This document shows, one piece after another, positions 51,608-60,993 of a stretch of DNA of 64,000 bases (its first letter is position 1; each line of letters begins with the position of its first letter). The notes under the pieces are model-generated. The model ran no database searches. It was not told the origin of the DNA and was given only the letters and a program-made list of their open reading frames with translations. Position numbers and translations under genes: made by a program. Source of the DNA: an uncultured Lacinutrix sp. (GTDB taxonomy: Bacteria > Bacteroidota > Bacteroidia > Flavobacteriales > Flavobacteriaceae); contig NZ_CANMRQ010000001.1 of NCBI RefSeq assembly GCF_947500325.1, positions 188,001 through 252,000 of the forward strand, written 5' to 3'.

Positions 51608-51721
51608 GTTAAGGGACTTATTTTAACGTTATGTTATAAAACTAAACAATTCTTTTTAGAAAATAAAACAGTATTTTAGTGAGTTAGAATACAGTGTTAT
51701 CCAGCAATTTCAAAGAAAAGA

Positions 51722-54700
51722 ATGAATAATTTTAATAAAATACAACTTAAACTCGAGCAGTTTATTAGAAAATATTATACTAATGAACTTATTAAAGGTG
51801 TTATTTTATTTTTTAGTATAGGACTACTTTATTTTTTAATAACGTTACTTATTGAGCATTTCTTATGGTTAAATTCTACTGCAAGAACTATTTTATTTTG
51901 GGTTTTTATAGCTGTAGAACTAGGCTTGTTTTTTAAATTTATAGTATTACCATTAGCAAAATTATTTAAACTTCAAAAAGGAATAAATTATGAAGATGCT
52001 TCTACTTTAATTGGTAATCATTTTCCAGAAGTAAATGATAAATTATTAAACGTATTACAGTTAAATGCAACAGATTCTGATTCTGAATTACTTTTAGCTA
52101 GTATAAATCAAAAGTCCGAAGAGTTAACACCTATCCCTTTTAAACTAGCTATTAATTTTAGTAAAAATATTAAGTATTTAAAATACGCAGCTATACCTAT
52201 AGCTATAATTGCAATTGTTGCTATCTCTGGTAAACTAAATTGGTTTAGTGATAGTTATGAAAGAGTAGTTAATTATAAAACCGCATACGAACCACCAGCA
52301 CCATTTCAATTTTTTGTACTTAATGAAAATTTACAAGCAATTGAAAACAAAGAGTTTAGATTAATAGTTAAAACTGCGGGTGAAGTAACACCAGATAATG
52401 CCCAAATTACTTTTAATAATGAAACCTATTATCTTCAAAAAAGAGGAGTAGGAGAATTTGAATATGTTTTTAATCAACCAAAAAATAATATTACTTTTAA
52501 TCTATCTGCTAACAATGTAAATTCAAAACCTTATACATTAAAAGTTGTAGAAGTTCCTACTTTGTTAAGTTTTGATATGGTTTTAGATTACCCTAATTAT
52601 ACTAAAAAAAAGGATGAGGTATTAAAAAGTACAGGTAATGCTGTTGTTCCAATAGGAACTAATATAACATGGAAACTTAAAACTAAAGCAACTAATCAAG
52701 TTAAGTTATATAGTCAAGATACTTTGGTATTTAAAAAAGATTCTAATGATAATTTTAGTAGTAAAAAGAGACTGTATAATAATTTAGATTATAGTATTAG
52801 TACAAGTAATACTAATTTAAAAGATTACGAAAATTTAGCTTTTAATATTTCTGTTGTAAGAGATGAATACCCAGAAATGAATTTACAATCTCGAGTCGAT
52901 TCTTTAGATCAACAATCTCTATATTTTTTCGGGCAGGTTAGTGATGATTATGGAATAAATAAATTACAATTAGTTTATTATCCAAGTGGAAGTAATGCAG
53001 ATAAAAGTTATGAAACTATACCTGTTTCTGGTTCTAACTTTAGCGAATTTATTAGTGCATTTCCAAATAACTTAAATATATCTGAAGGTGTTTCATACGA
53101 TTTATATTTTGAGGTTTTCGATAATGATGCTGTAAATAAAAACAAAAGCACAAAGAGTAATGTTTTTACTTACAGAAAGAGAACACAAAATGAAGAAGAG
53201 AAAAAACAGTTACAAGAACAAAATGAAACCATCCAAGATTTAAATAAATCTTTAGAAAAATTTGATGAGCAACAAAAAGAATTAGAAGAGTTATCTAAAA
53301 CTCAAAAAGAAAAATCTGAATTAAATTTTAATGATAAAAAGAAATTTGAAAATTTTATTAAACGCCAGAAACAGCAAGAACAGATGATGCAGAAGTTTAA
53401 TAAAAAACTTCAAGACAACTTACAAGAGTTTCAAAAAGAGAATAATGAAAAAGATCAATTTAAAGAAGACTTAAAAGAACGTTTAAAACAAAACGAAGAA
53501 CAGCTTAAAAAAGACGAAAAACTTTTAGAAGAGTTAGAGAAACTTCGTGAAAAAATGAGCAAAGAAGAGTTTTCAGAAAAAATAGATAAACTTGCTAAAC
53601 AAGCAAAAAACCAGAAGCGGAGTTTAGAGCAAATGTTAGAATTAACAAAACGTTATTACGTCAATAAAAAGATGGAAAAAATAGCTAATGAATTAGATAA
53701 GTTAGCTAAAGAACAAGATAAACTAGCAAACAAAGAACAAAAAGAAAATACTAAGGAGAAACAAGAAGAATTAAATAAAAAATTCGAAGACATTCAAAAA
53801 GATTTAGAAGATTTAGAAAAAGATAATCAAAATTTAAAAAAACCTATTAAACTTCCAAGAGATCAAAATAAAGAAGAAAATGTTAAAGAAGATCAGCAAA
53901 AAGCATCAGAAGATTTAGAAAAAAAAGAACAATCACAAAGTGAACAAGAAAAAAAAGAACAAAATTCTAAAGCTAAAAAAAGTCAAAAAGCAGCTGCCCA
54001 AAAAATGAAAGAAATGAGTATGAAGATGCAAAAACAAATGCAACAATCTTCAGGAGAATCTCTAGATGAAGATTTAGAAATGCTACGTCAAATTTTAGAT
54101 AATCTAGTGGTTTTTTCTTTTGACGAAGAAGCTGTCATGAATCAATTTAAAAGCATAGAAGTTAATCATAATGAATATGCTACATATCTAAAAAAACAAA
54201 AAGATTTACGATCCCACTTCGAACATGTAGATGATAGTTTATTTGCCCTTTCACTTCGTCAACCAAAGATTTCAGAAGAGGTTAATAAAGAAATTTCAGA
54301 AGTATATTTCAATATAGATAAAGCCTTAGCGCAATTAGCAGAAAATAATTTATATCAAGGTATATCTGCACAACAGTATACAGTTACATCTGCTAATAAC
54401 TTAGCAAATTTCTTAAGTGATGCTTTAGATAATATGCAAGATGCATCGGGTATGCCATCACCTGGATCAGGAGAAGGAGGTATGCCATTACCAGATATTA
54501 TCATGAGTCAAGAACAGTTAAATGAAATGATGAAAGAAGGCACAAAAAAAGGAGATAAAGGTGAAGGAGAGAAACCGGGAGAAAAACCTGGAGACAAAGA
54601 AGGTAAAGGGAAAAAACCTGGAGACAAAGGTGAAGATGGAGAAAGTGGAGAAAACGGTAAAAAAGGTAAGAACGGAAAAAGTGGTAAAGATGGTGAAGGC

Positions 54701-55204
54701 GAAGGAAACGGTGAAGGCGAAGGAAATGGTAATGGAAAAGGTGGAGATAAAGATGGTCAAGATGGTTTTAGTGAAGATATAAATGGCGAATTATATAAAA
54801 TATATCAACAACAACAACAAATCAGGCAAGCTTTAGAAGATAAATTATTACAAGATAAATTAAGTGGTAAAGGAGAAAGTAGTGATGCTAAAAAGTTAGT
54901 AAAGGATATGGAAAATGTTGAATTAGATTTAATTAATAAAGGCTTTACTAATGAAACTCTAAGTAAAATGATGAATATTAAACATCAACTTTTAAAATTA
55001 GAAAATGCAACTCTGCAACAAGGTCAAGATACTAAACGTAAATCTGAAACTAACAAAAAAGAGTTTTTAAATACTACAAATAATCAAATACCTAAGGCAA
55101 AAGAATATTTTAATACTACTGAAATTTTGAATAAGCAAGCATTACCTTTGCAAAAAGTTTATAAAGAAAAGGTTCAAGAATATTTTAAACAAAGGAATGA
55201 TTAA
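51722..55204 (+). CDS. DUF4175 family protein
   Basis: 1160 aa. Two to three N-terminal membrane helices (about 24-45, 55-78, 150-170), a beta-rich periplasmic part (about 185-480), a very long charged coiled coil (about 485-790, Glu/Lys/Gln-rich), then helices and a Gly/Glu/Lys low-complexity stretch (about 940-1020) before the end. The layout and genomic place just before ybeY and mnmG are typical of DUF4175 in Flavobacteriia. Function unknown; perhaps envelope scaffolding. Its stop overlaps the ybeY start by 8 bp. Confidence 0.85.
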   Translation: MNNFNKIQLKLEQFIRKYYTNELIKGVILFFSIGLLYFLITLLIEHFLWLNSTARTILFWVFIAVELGLFFKFIVLPLAKLFKLQKGINYEDASTLIGNHFPEVNDKLLNVLQLNATDSDSELLLASINQKSEELTPIPFKLAINFSKNIKYLKYAAIPIAIIAIVAISGKLNWFSDSYERVVNYKTAYEPPAPFQFFVLNENLQAIENKEFRLIVKTAGEVTPDNAQITFNNETYYLQKRGVGEFEYVFNQPKNNITFNLSANNVNSKPYTLKVVEVPTLLSFDMVLDYPNYTKKKDEVLKSTGNAVVPIGTNITWKLKTKATNQVKLYSQDTLVFKKDSNDNFSSKKRLYNNLDYSISTSNTNLKDYENLAFNISVVRDEYPEMNLQSRVDSLDQQSLYFFGQVSDDYGINKLQLVYYPSGSNADKSYETIPVSGSNFSEFISAFPNNLNISEGVSYDLYFEVFDNDAVNKNKSTKSNVFTYRKRTQNEEEKKQLQEQNETIQDLNKSLEKFDEQQKELEELSKTQKEKSELNFNDKKKFENFIKRQKQQEQMMQKFNKKLQDNLQEFQKENNEKDQFKEDLKERLKQNEEQLKKDEKLLEELEKLREKMSKEEFSEKIDKLAKQAKNQKRSLEQMLELTKRYYVNKKMEKIANELDKLAKEQDKLANKEQKENTKEKQEELNKKFEDIQKDLEDLEKDNQNLKKPIKLPRDQNKEENVKEDQQKASEDLEKKEQSQSEQEKKEQNSKAKKSQKAAAQKMKEMSMKMQKQMQQSSGESLDEDLEMLRQILDNLVVFSFDEEAVMNQFKSIEVNHNEYATYLKKQKDLRSHFEHVDDSLFALSLRQPKISEEVNKEISEVYFNIDKALAQLAENNLYQGISAQQYTVTSANNLANFLSDALDNMQDASGMPSPGSGEGGMPLPDIIMSQEQLNEMMKEGTKKGDKGEGEKPGEKPGDKEGKGKKPGDKGEDGESGENGKKGKNGKSGKDGEGEGNGEGEGNGNGKGGDKDGQDGFSEDINGELYKIYQQQQQIRQALEDKLLQDKLSGKGESSDAKKLVKDMENVELDLINKGFTNETLSKMMNIKHQLLKLENATLQQGQDTKRKSETNKKEFLNTTNNQIPKAKEYFNTTEILNKQALPLQKVYKEKVQEYFKQRND

Positions 55205-55607
55205 TTTTAACTATGAAAGCGAATTTAAGCTCCCTAATGAGTTTAAAATATCAAATTGGATATCTACTGTTATAAAGACAGAAAAATGTAAAGAAGATGA
55301 AATTAATTATGTTTTCTGCGATGATTCTTATTTGCATAAAATAAACGTTGAGTTTCTTAATCACGATACATTAACAGATATTATTAGTTTTGATTATACT
55401 GTAGGAAAAAAACTACAAGGAGATATATTTATTTCTGTTGAAAGAGTAATAGATAATGCTAAAGATTTTAAAGTAAATTTTCAAACTGAACTACATCGTG
55501 TAATTGTGCATGGTATATTGCATTATTGTGGATATAAAGACAAAGAAGAATCTGATGCTAAAATTATGCGTGAGAAAGAAAACTTCTACCTTAATCTACT
55601 TAAATAG
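55197..55607 (+). CDS. ybeY: Endoribonuclease YbeY (16S rRNA maturation)
   Basis: 136 aa. Metal-dependent RNase for 16S rRNA 3' processing and ribosome quality control. Core motif HRVIVHGILHYCGYKDKEE: the first two His ligands are present, while the third (usually His in HGxLHxxGYDH) is replaced around KDKEE, as usual in Bacteroidota. FLNHDTLTDIISFDY is also a family signature. Start overlaps the DUF4175 stop by 8 bp, so coupled. Confidence 0.92.
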   Translation: MINFNYESEFKLPNEFKISNWISTVIKTEKCKEDEINYVFCDDSYLHKINVEFLNHDTLTDIISFDYTVGKKLQGDIFISVERVIDNAKDFKVNFQTELHRVIVHGILHYCGYKDKEESDAKIMREKENFYLNLLK

Positions 55608-55624
55608 AATTTATTAATTCGACG

Positions 55625-55632
55625 TATATTTG
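55625..55632 (+). promoter_or_regulatory. mnmG -7 promoter box
   Basis: TATATTTG, full TAnnTTTG match, 17 bp after the ybeY stop and upstream of the first parS-like site. Confidence 0.5.
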
Positions 55633-55657
55633 CAAACCAAAAACTTATAAACTTAGT

Positions 55658-55673
55658 TGTTCCACGTGGAACA
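55658..55673. promoter_or_regulatory. parS-like site 1
   Basis: TGTTCCACGTGGAACA, a perfect palindrome that extends to 22 bp (55655-55676). Matches the ParB-binding parS consensus TGTTTCACGTGAAACA at 14 of 16 positions. Confidence 0.75.
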
Positions 55674-55738
55674 ACTATTAATGTTAAGTAATAAACTTTA
55701 TAATATTAAAATCTATTGTGTTCATTTATTATATTAAA

Positions 55739-55754
55739 TGTTTCACGTGGAACA
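55739..55754. promoter_or_regulatory. parS-like site 2
   Basis: TGTTTCACGTGGAACA, 15 of 16 to the parS consensus. It overlaps the upstream in-frame ATG of mnmG. Confidence 0.75.
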
Positions 55755-55764
55755 ATTGGAAATT

Positions 55765-57636
55765 ATGTTTAACGAAGTATATGATGTAATAGTCGTTGGT
55801 GCTGGACATGCTGGTAGTGAGGCAGCAGCTGCAGCTGCTAATATGGGTAGCAAAACACTACTTATAACTATGAATCTCCAGAATATTGCTCAAATGTCCT
55901 GTAATCCAGCTATGGGTGGAATTGCTAAAGGTCAAATTGTTCGAGAAATTGATGCGCTTGGCGGCTATTCAGGAATAGTTAGTGATACATCTGCTATACA
56001 ATTTAAGATGTTAAACAAGTCTAAAGGACCTGCAATGTGGAGTCCAAGAGTTCAAAGCGATAGAATGCGATTTGCTGAAGATTGGAGATTACTTTTAGAA
56101 CAAACACCTAATCTAGATTTTTATCAAGAAATGGTTTCTGGATTAATAGTTGATAATGGAAAAATTGTAGGTGTAAAAACATCATTAGGTATTGAAGTAA
56201 AAGCTAAAGCTGTTGTCTTAACAAATGGTACTTTTTTAAATGGACTAATTCATATCGGAGACAAAAATTTTGGTGGAGGTAGAGCAGGAGAAAAAGCAGC
56301 AACAGGAATTACAGAACAACTAATAGATTTAGGATTTGAATCTGGAAGAATGAAAACAGGTACTCCTCCAAGAGTTGATGGTCGTTCTTTAGATTATTCA
56401 AAAATGACTGAACAACCAGGTGATCTTAACCCAGAAAAATTCTCTTATTTAGATATAACAAAATCTTTAGAAAATCAAAGATCTTGTTATATGACTTATA
56501 CAAGTGAATTAGTACATGATCTACTTCGTGAAGGTTTTGATCGTTCACCAATGTTTAATGGTAGAATTAAAAGTTTAGGTCCTAGATATTGTCCTAGTAT
56601 AGAAGATAAAATTAATCGATTTGCCGATAAGGATAGGCATCAGTTGTTTGTTGAGCCAGAAGGATGGAATACCGTTGAGGTTTATGTAAATGGGTTTTCA
56701 ACATCTTTACCAGAAGATGTACAATTTAAAGCCATGCGATCTGTAGTAGGTTTTGAAAATGTTAAGTTTTTTAGACCAGGATATGCAATAGAGTATGATT
56801 ATTTTCCGCCAACACAATTGCAACATACTTTAGAAACTAAACTGGTAGATGGCTTATATTTTGCTGGGCAAATTAATGGCACTACAGGTTATGAAGAAGC
56901 AGCATCTCAGGGTTTAATGGCTGGTATTAATGCCGCTTTAAAAGTACAAGAAAAAGAACCTTTTATTTTGCAAAGAAATGAGGCCTATATAGGTGTACTT
57001 GTAGATGATTTAATTACTAAAGGAACAGAAGAGCCTTATAGAATGTTTACTTCTAGGGCAGAATATAGAACATTATTACGACAGGATAATGCCGATTTAA
57101 GATTAACACCTAGAGGTTATAAGTTAGGTCTAGCTAGTGAAAAGCGTCTTCGTCGAATGGAAGAAAAACATGGTGCTTCAGAAAAATTCGTTCAATTTTT
57201 TAAAGATACAAGTGTAACGGCAAACGAAGCCAATCCTGTTTTAGAATCTAAAAATTCTGCTAAAGTTAAGCAACAAGGTAAAATGTTTAAATTGTTTTCT
57301 AGACCAAATATAAACATGGCAGATATGCGTAAATTTGAATCTGTGGAAGATTATATTCAAAAACAAAAATTGGATAGAGAAGTCTTAGAACAAACAGAAA
57401 TTCAAGTTAAATATTCTGGATACATAGCTAAAGAAAAAAACAATGCAGATAAATTAAATAGGCTAGAAAATATTAAAATACCAACAAATTTTGATTACTC
57501 TAAGCTTAAATCTATGAGTTTAGAAGCAAGAGAAAAACTTAATAAAATACAACCTATAACTATTTCTCAAGCATCAAGAATTAGTGGTGTATCTCCTGCA
57601 GATATTTCTGTGCTTTTAGTTTATATGGGAAGATAG
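55765..57636 (+). CDS. mnmG: tRNA uridine-5-carboxymethylaminomethyl synthesis enzyme MnmG (GidA)
   Basis: 623 aa from ATG 55765 (MFNEVYDVIVVGAGHAGSEA); an ATG at 55738 lies in a parS-like site and would add nine residues. With MnmE it installs the cmnm5 group on U34 of several tRNAs. FAD site GAGHAGSEA, then NPAMGGIAKGQIVREIDALGG, a Cys in RYCPSIEDKI, FRPGYAIEYDYFPP, EEAASQGLMAGINAAL and the C-terminal helical domain (ISQASRISGVSPADI). Full length. gidA is often near oriC and par genes, in line with the parS-like sites. Confidence 0.96.
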   Translation: MFNEVYDVIVVGAGHAGSEAAAAAANMGSKTLLITMNLQNIAQMSCNPAMGGIAKGQIVREIDALGGYSGIVSDTSAIQFKMLNKSKGPAMWSPRVQSDRMRFAEDWRLLLEQTPNLDFYQEMVSGLIVDNGKIVGVKTSLGIEVKAKAVVLTNGTFLNGLIHIGDKNFGGGRAGEKAATGITEQLIDLGFESGRMKTGTPPRVDGRSLDYSKMTEQPGDLNPEKFSYLDITKSLENQRSCYMTYTSELVHDLLREGFDRSPMFNGRIKSLGPRYCPSIEDKINRFADKDRHQLFVEPEGWNTVEVYVNGFSTSLPEDVQFKAMRSVVGFENVKFFRPGYAIEYDYFPPTQLQHTLETKLVDGLYFAGQINGTTGYEEAASQGLMAGINAALKVQEKEPFILQRNEAYIGVLVDDLITKGTEEPYRMFTSRAEYRTLLRQDNADLRLTPRGYKLGLASEKRLRRMEEKHGASEKFVQFFKDTSVTANEANPVLESKNSAKVKQQGKMFKLFSRPNINMADMRKFESVEDYIQKQKLDREVLEQTEIQVKYSGYIAKEKNNADKLNRLENIKIPTNFDYSKLKSMSLEAREKLNKIQPITISQASRISGVSPADISVLLVYMGR

Positions 57637-58028
57637 TAATGTTTAAAAAAAATATTTTAAAGCAAACAGTATATCCTATTATATAATAGATGTAAGTTTT
57701 TGTATTACTTCTTTTATTGTCGTTTTATAAACAACTGTTTTTTTCTTTATTTTAATTTTAGCAATTTTTAGAACTGATTATGTTTTTCATCAATTAAAGG
57801 TGTACGTTAGTAATAGTATACTTCCCTTTATTTAGGTTATGTATAAATGTTTTTAGCAAAATTATATTTCAATCTTTACAAAACGAATAATAGGGAATAA
57901 GCTCTTAATTTGTAAAATACAGAGTAAAGAGTTATGTTGTTAAATTGCATAATACATTACAATAAGTTCCACGTGGAACATTACTAAGTGTCGACTTGTT
58001 TTTTAATTAATAACAATAAACTTTTAAT
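57637..58028. other. Intergenic region after mnmG
   Basis: 392 bp without a gene. It contains the third parS-like site at 57965-57980; the rest is A/T-rich. No clear terminator for mnmG seen. Confidence 0.5.
57965..57980. promoter_or_regulatory. parS-like site 3
   Basis: AGTTCCACGTGGAACA: one mismatch to site 1. Confidence 0.7.
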
Positions 58029-58514
58029 ATGAAAAAAGCATTAATTCTACTAGTTTGTTTTTTGTCTTTTAAATGTGTAACAGTTGGTAGTGTAAAAGAT
58101 ATAAGTGGCTCGCATATTTTAAATGGAGATGAAAAAGGAAAAAACGAAATAGAAAAAGCGAATAAGTTTGCTTTTCAAATTCACAAAAACGAAGAAGTCT
58201 TTAGACGCTATTTAAATAAACGGTATAAAGATGTCGTTGCTTTTACTCCAGATTATTTTAATGTAGAAATAAACAATGTTAGTTTTAATATTCAATTATT
58301 AACAGAAAAAGATTTATCGACTACAATAGATTTTACAGATGTTATTTTTAAAAGGAAAAATCCAGAGATAATTAAGAAAGGAAAAACAAAAAGATTTGTT
58401 TTCTTTGTCGTCACAGATCAAGAAGGAAAAGACTGTTTAAAGACAGAATCTTTTTATAGATATATCGTTACAAATTATTTAGAGGATATAAGGCAAGGTT
58501 TTTTCTCTTATTAG
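58029..58514 (+). CDS. Small predicted lipoprotein of unknown function
   Basis: 161 aa. N-terminus MKKALILLVCFLSFKCVTVGS is a signal with a lipobox-like LSFKC (Cys about 16). The remainder is charged with KRYKDVVAFTPDYFNVEI and RFVFFVVTDQEGKDCL; no known family. It precedes the methyltransferase gene by 18 bp and is likely co-transcribed with it. Confidence 0.6.
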   Translation: MKKALILLVCFLSFKCVTVGSVKDISGSHILNGDEKGKNEIEKANKFAFQIHKNEEVFRRYLNKRYKDVVAFTPDYFNVEINNVSFNIQLLTEKDLSTTIDFTDVIFKRKNPEIIKKGKTKRFVFFVVTDQEGKDCLKTESFYRYIVTNYLEDIRQGFFSY

Positions 58515-58532
58515 ATTTCTTTAATTTTTTAC

Positions 58533-59387
58533 ATGAATAAAAACGTATACATTAAGGTAAATGATTATTCAGTTTCTGGAGAAGAATTTGAATTAATCCA
58601 TAATAGCGAATTAGATTATTTAGAAACATTCCCAAAACCGTCTCTTGAAAAACTATCTGAATATTATGAAAGTGAAGATTATATTTCGCATACTAATACT
58701 AAACGAAACTTATTAGAAAAAGTTTATCATCTAGTTCGTAACTATTCTTTAAATCGTAAATTAAAATTAATTAACTCATTTAATTCAGAACAAAAAAAAT
58801 TATTAGATATTGGTTGTGGGACTGGAGCTTTTCTAAATATAGCTAAAAACAACAATTGGGATATTATAGGTATTGAACCAGACGATAAAGCAAGAAAAAT
58901 TGCAAATGTTTTAACAGGTAATCTGGTTTATAGCCCAGAAAAAATATCTAAGCTTAAAGAAAAAAGTTTTGATGTTATTACATTATGGCATGTTTTAGAA
59001 CATTTACCTAATTTAGAAGAACAGCTTTCAATATTAAAAAAACTACTTAAAGATAATGGGACTTTAATAATTGCTGTTCCAAACTATAAAAGCTTTGATG
59101 CTAAGTATTATAAAAATTTCTGGGCCGCTTTTGATGTTCCTCGTCACCTTTGGCATTTTTCACAAAAATCAATTTCAAATCTTTTTGCAAAGCAAAACAT
59201 GAATGTTGTAAAAACAAAACCTATGCTTTTTGATGCTTTTTATGTAAGCTTACTTTCAGAAAAATATAAAAGTAAATCTATGAATCCTCTAAAGGCTTTT
59301 TATATAGGAATAAAGTCAAATCTTAAAGCAAAACAATCTGGAGAGTATTCTTCGCTTATTTATATTATAAAAAACAATAATTTTTAA
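58533..59387 (+). CDS. Class I SAM-dependent methyltransferase
   Basis: 284 aa. SAM-binding motif I LLDIGCGTGAFLN (about residue 90), acidic post-motif GIEPDDKARK, and VITLWHVLEHLPNLEEQL with TLIIAVPNYKS fit the Methyltransf_23/UbiG-like group. The first ~80 residues (LEKLSEYYESEDYISH) are common in members that act on lipid or polysaccharide precursors. Substrate not known. Ends before a 220-bp gap. Confidence 0.8.
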   Translation: MNKNVYIKVNDYSVSGEEFELIHNSELDYLETFPKPSLEKLSEYYESEDYISHTNTKRNLLEKVYHLVRNYSLNRKLKLINSFNSEQKKLLDIGCGTGAFLNIAKNNNWDIIGIEPDDKARKIANVLTGNLVYSPEKISKLKEKSFDVITLWHVLEHLPNLEEQLSILKKLLKDNGTLIIAVPNYKSFDAKYYKNFWAAFDVPRHLWHFSQKSISNLFAKQNMNVVKTKPMLFDAFYVSLLSEKYKSKSMNPLKAFYIGIKSNLKAKQSGEYSSLIYIIKNNNF

Positions 59388-59581
59388 TTTTAAGCTCATT
59401 TTAAGCTATTTATTGTTGTTTTGGATAACTACACATTGTTTTTTTAAAAAAACGCTTTAAAACGCTTTGTTTTTACTCTTTTTTAATAAATTATATCTAT
59501 TAAGATTAAAACAATCAATAGTAATTTATTATTCTTTTAAATTCTGTATCATTTATACTCAAAACTGTAATTTGACTTTTA

Positions 59582-59589
59582 TACATTTG
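59582..59589 (+). promoter_or_regulatory. OmpH gene -7 promoter box
   Basis: TACATTTG, full TAnnTTTG match, 23 bp before the ATG. Confidence 0.5.
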
Positions 59590-59611
59590 CGCCAAACTAA
59601 AAAATAATAAA

Positions 59612-60124
59612 ATGAAAAAATTAATTTTAGCAATTGTTACAGTTGCAGCATTTTCATCTTGCCAACAGCAAAAAATTGGATATGTAGATAATGGAGAAGT
59701 AATTAATGAAATTCAAGAAAAAAAAGATATAGAATCTAAATACACGCTTTTAGATGAGTCTTTTAAAAAGAGAGCAGACAGTATAGGTAATATATATAGA
59801 GGTCAATTTCAAGCATTACAAGCAAAATCGGCTAGATTATCGCAAGCAAAACAGCAGGAAATGATGCAACCTTTACAAATTAAAGCACAACAATTTCAGC
59901 AACAAATGCAAGCAGAGCAACAACAAATGCAAAAAGCTTATCAAGTAGAAATAGATTCTGTTATTTCTAACATGAAATCGTTTGTAAAAGATTATGGAAA
60001 AACTAATGGTTATGACTATATATTGGGTACTAACGAATCTATAGGAACAGTATTATTCGCAAAAGAAGGAACAGATTTGTCTAAGAAAATTATTGAAGAA
60101 ATAAATACACAATATAAAAAGTAA
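59612..60124 (+). CDS. OmpH/Skp family periplasmic chaperone
   Basis: 170 aa. Signal with lipobox-like FSSCQQQ at about residue 18. Then KIGYVDNGEVINEIQEKKDIE, a long Gln/Lys/Ala-rich helical pair (about 50-115), and GYDYILGTNESIGTVLFAK, which is the OmpH end motif. Skp-like trimers hold unfolded outer-membrane proteins with two coiled-coil arms. Monocistronic with its own terminator. Confidence 0.88.
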   Translation: MKKLILAIVTVAAFSSCQQQKIGYVDNGEVINEIQEKKDIESKYTLLDESFKKRADSIGNIYRGQFQALQAKSARLSQAKQQEMMQPLQIKAQQFQQQMQAEQQQMQKAYQVEIDSVISNMKSFVKDYGKTNGYDYILGTNESIGTVLFAKEGTDLSKKIIEEINTQYKK

Positions 60125-60141
60125 CATATTACTAAAAAAAC

Positions 60142-60181
60142 AAAACCTCTACTAAACCTAACCCATTTAGCAGAGGTTTTT
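60142..60181 (+). terminator. OmpH gene terminator
   Basis: AACCTCTACTAAA / TTTAGCAGAGGTT arms (one mismatch) then TTTT. Confidence 0.8.
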
Positions 60182-60409
60182 GTTAAATAAATTATTTGAA
60201 GTAAAATTATAAGAATAACACGACTCACTTCAAATATTAACTAAATCACTATATTGATAATACTTAATATACCTAACCTATCAAACATAAGTATTACTTT
60301 TTTGTAGTTAGTGACACAACTATTAAACAGCTAAAAAGTTAGTTACCCTACTTTTTTGTTTTTTTTTATTTAGATTTGATGTCTCTCACAAATTATGTAA
60401 ACCCATTTC

Positions 60410-60916
60410 ATGCAAAATAAATCTGTTTGCGAAAAGAAAAATTATGAAGCGATTTTTGACAATCACTTTGAGTCTATGCGTAATTATATGTATTATAAAT
60501 GTGGTGATTTACAACAAGCAGAAGATATTGTTCAGGATACCTTTATAAAATTATGGAAAAACTGCGCTAAAGTTATATTTGAAAAAGCGAAATCTTATTT
60601 ATATACTATTGCAAATAATGCTTTTTTAAATGAAATAGCACACAAAAAAGTAGTTCTAGAATACGAAAAAGGATATAGTAGTAACAGTGATAATCAAGAT
60701 CCTGAGTTTTTATTAGAGGAAAAAGAGTTTATGAACAAGCTTCAAGCTGTAATTAATAGTTTACCAGAAAAGCAAAGAGAAGTTTTTCTATTGAGTAGAG
60801 TAGAGAAGAAAAAATATGCAGAAATAGCCGAAATAGTTGGTATTAGTGTAAAAGGAGTAGAAAAGAGAATGAGTCAAGCTTTAATTATATTAAGAGAAAA
60901 AGTTGGAAATATTTAA
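60410..60916 (+). CDS. ECF-type RNA polymerase sigma factor
   Basis: 168 aa. Sigma region 2 (about 12-80; YMYYKCGDLQQAEDIVQDTFIKLW) and region 4 (about 105-165; INSLPEKQREVFLLSRVEKKKYAEIAEIVGISVKGVEKRMS, seen in parts such as LPEKQREVFLL and EIAEIVGISVKGVEKR). It directs transcription of its partner locus in response to an outer-membrane signal passed on by FecR. The FecR and TonB receptor genes follow, the standard three-part arrangement. Confidence 0.92.
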   Translation: MQNKSVCEKKNYEAIFDNHFESMRNYMYYKCGDLQQAEDIVQDTFIKLWKNCAKVIFEKAKSYLYTIANNAFLNEIAHKKVVLEYEKGYSSNSDNQDPEFLLEEKEFMNKLQAVINSLPEKQREVFLLSRVEKKKYAEIAEIVGISVKGVEKRMSQALIILREKVGNI

Positions 60917-60993
60917 ATTTTTATTAAAAACGAACTAAATTAGTAGGGTAAAGTAAGGAATGACTGTTTTATACTTGAGATTGTAAATAAAAA

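Noticed and set aside
54518-54782. Open frames opposite and out of frame with the Gly/Glu/Lys tract of the DUF4175 gene
   Set aside because: Products of low-complexity DNA (Phe/Thr- or Lys/Val-rich), no start signals.
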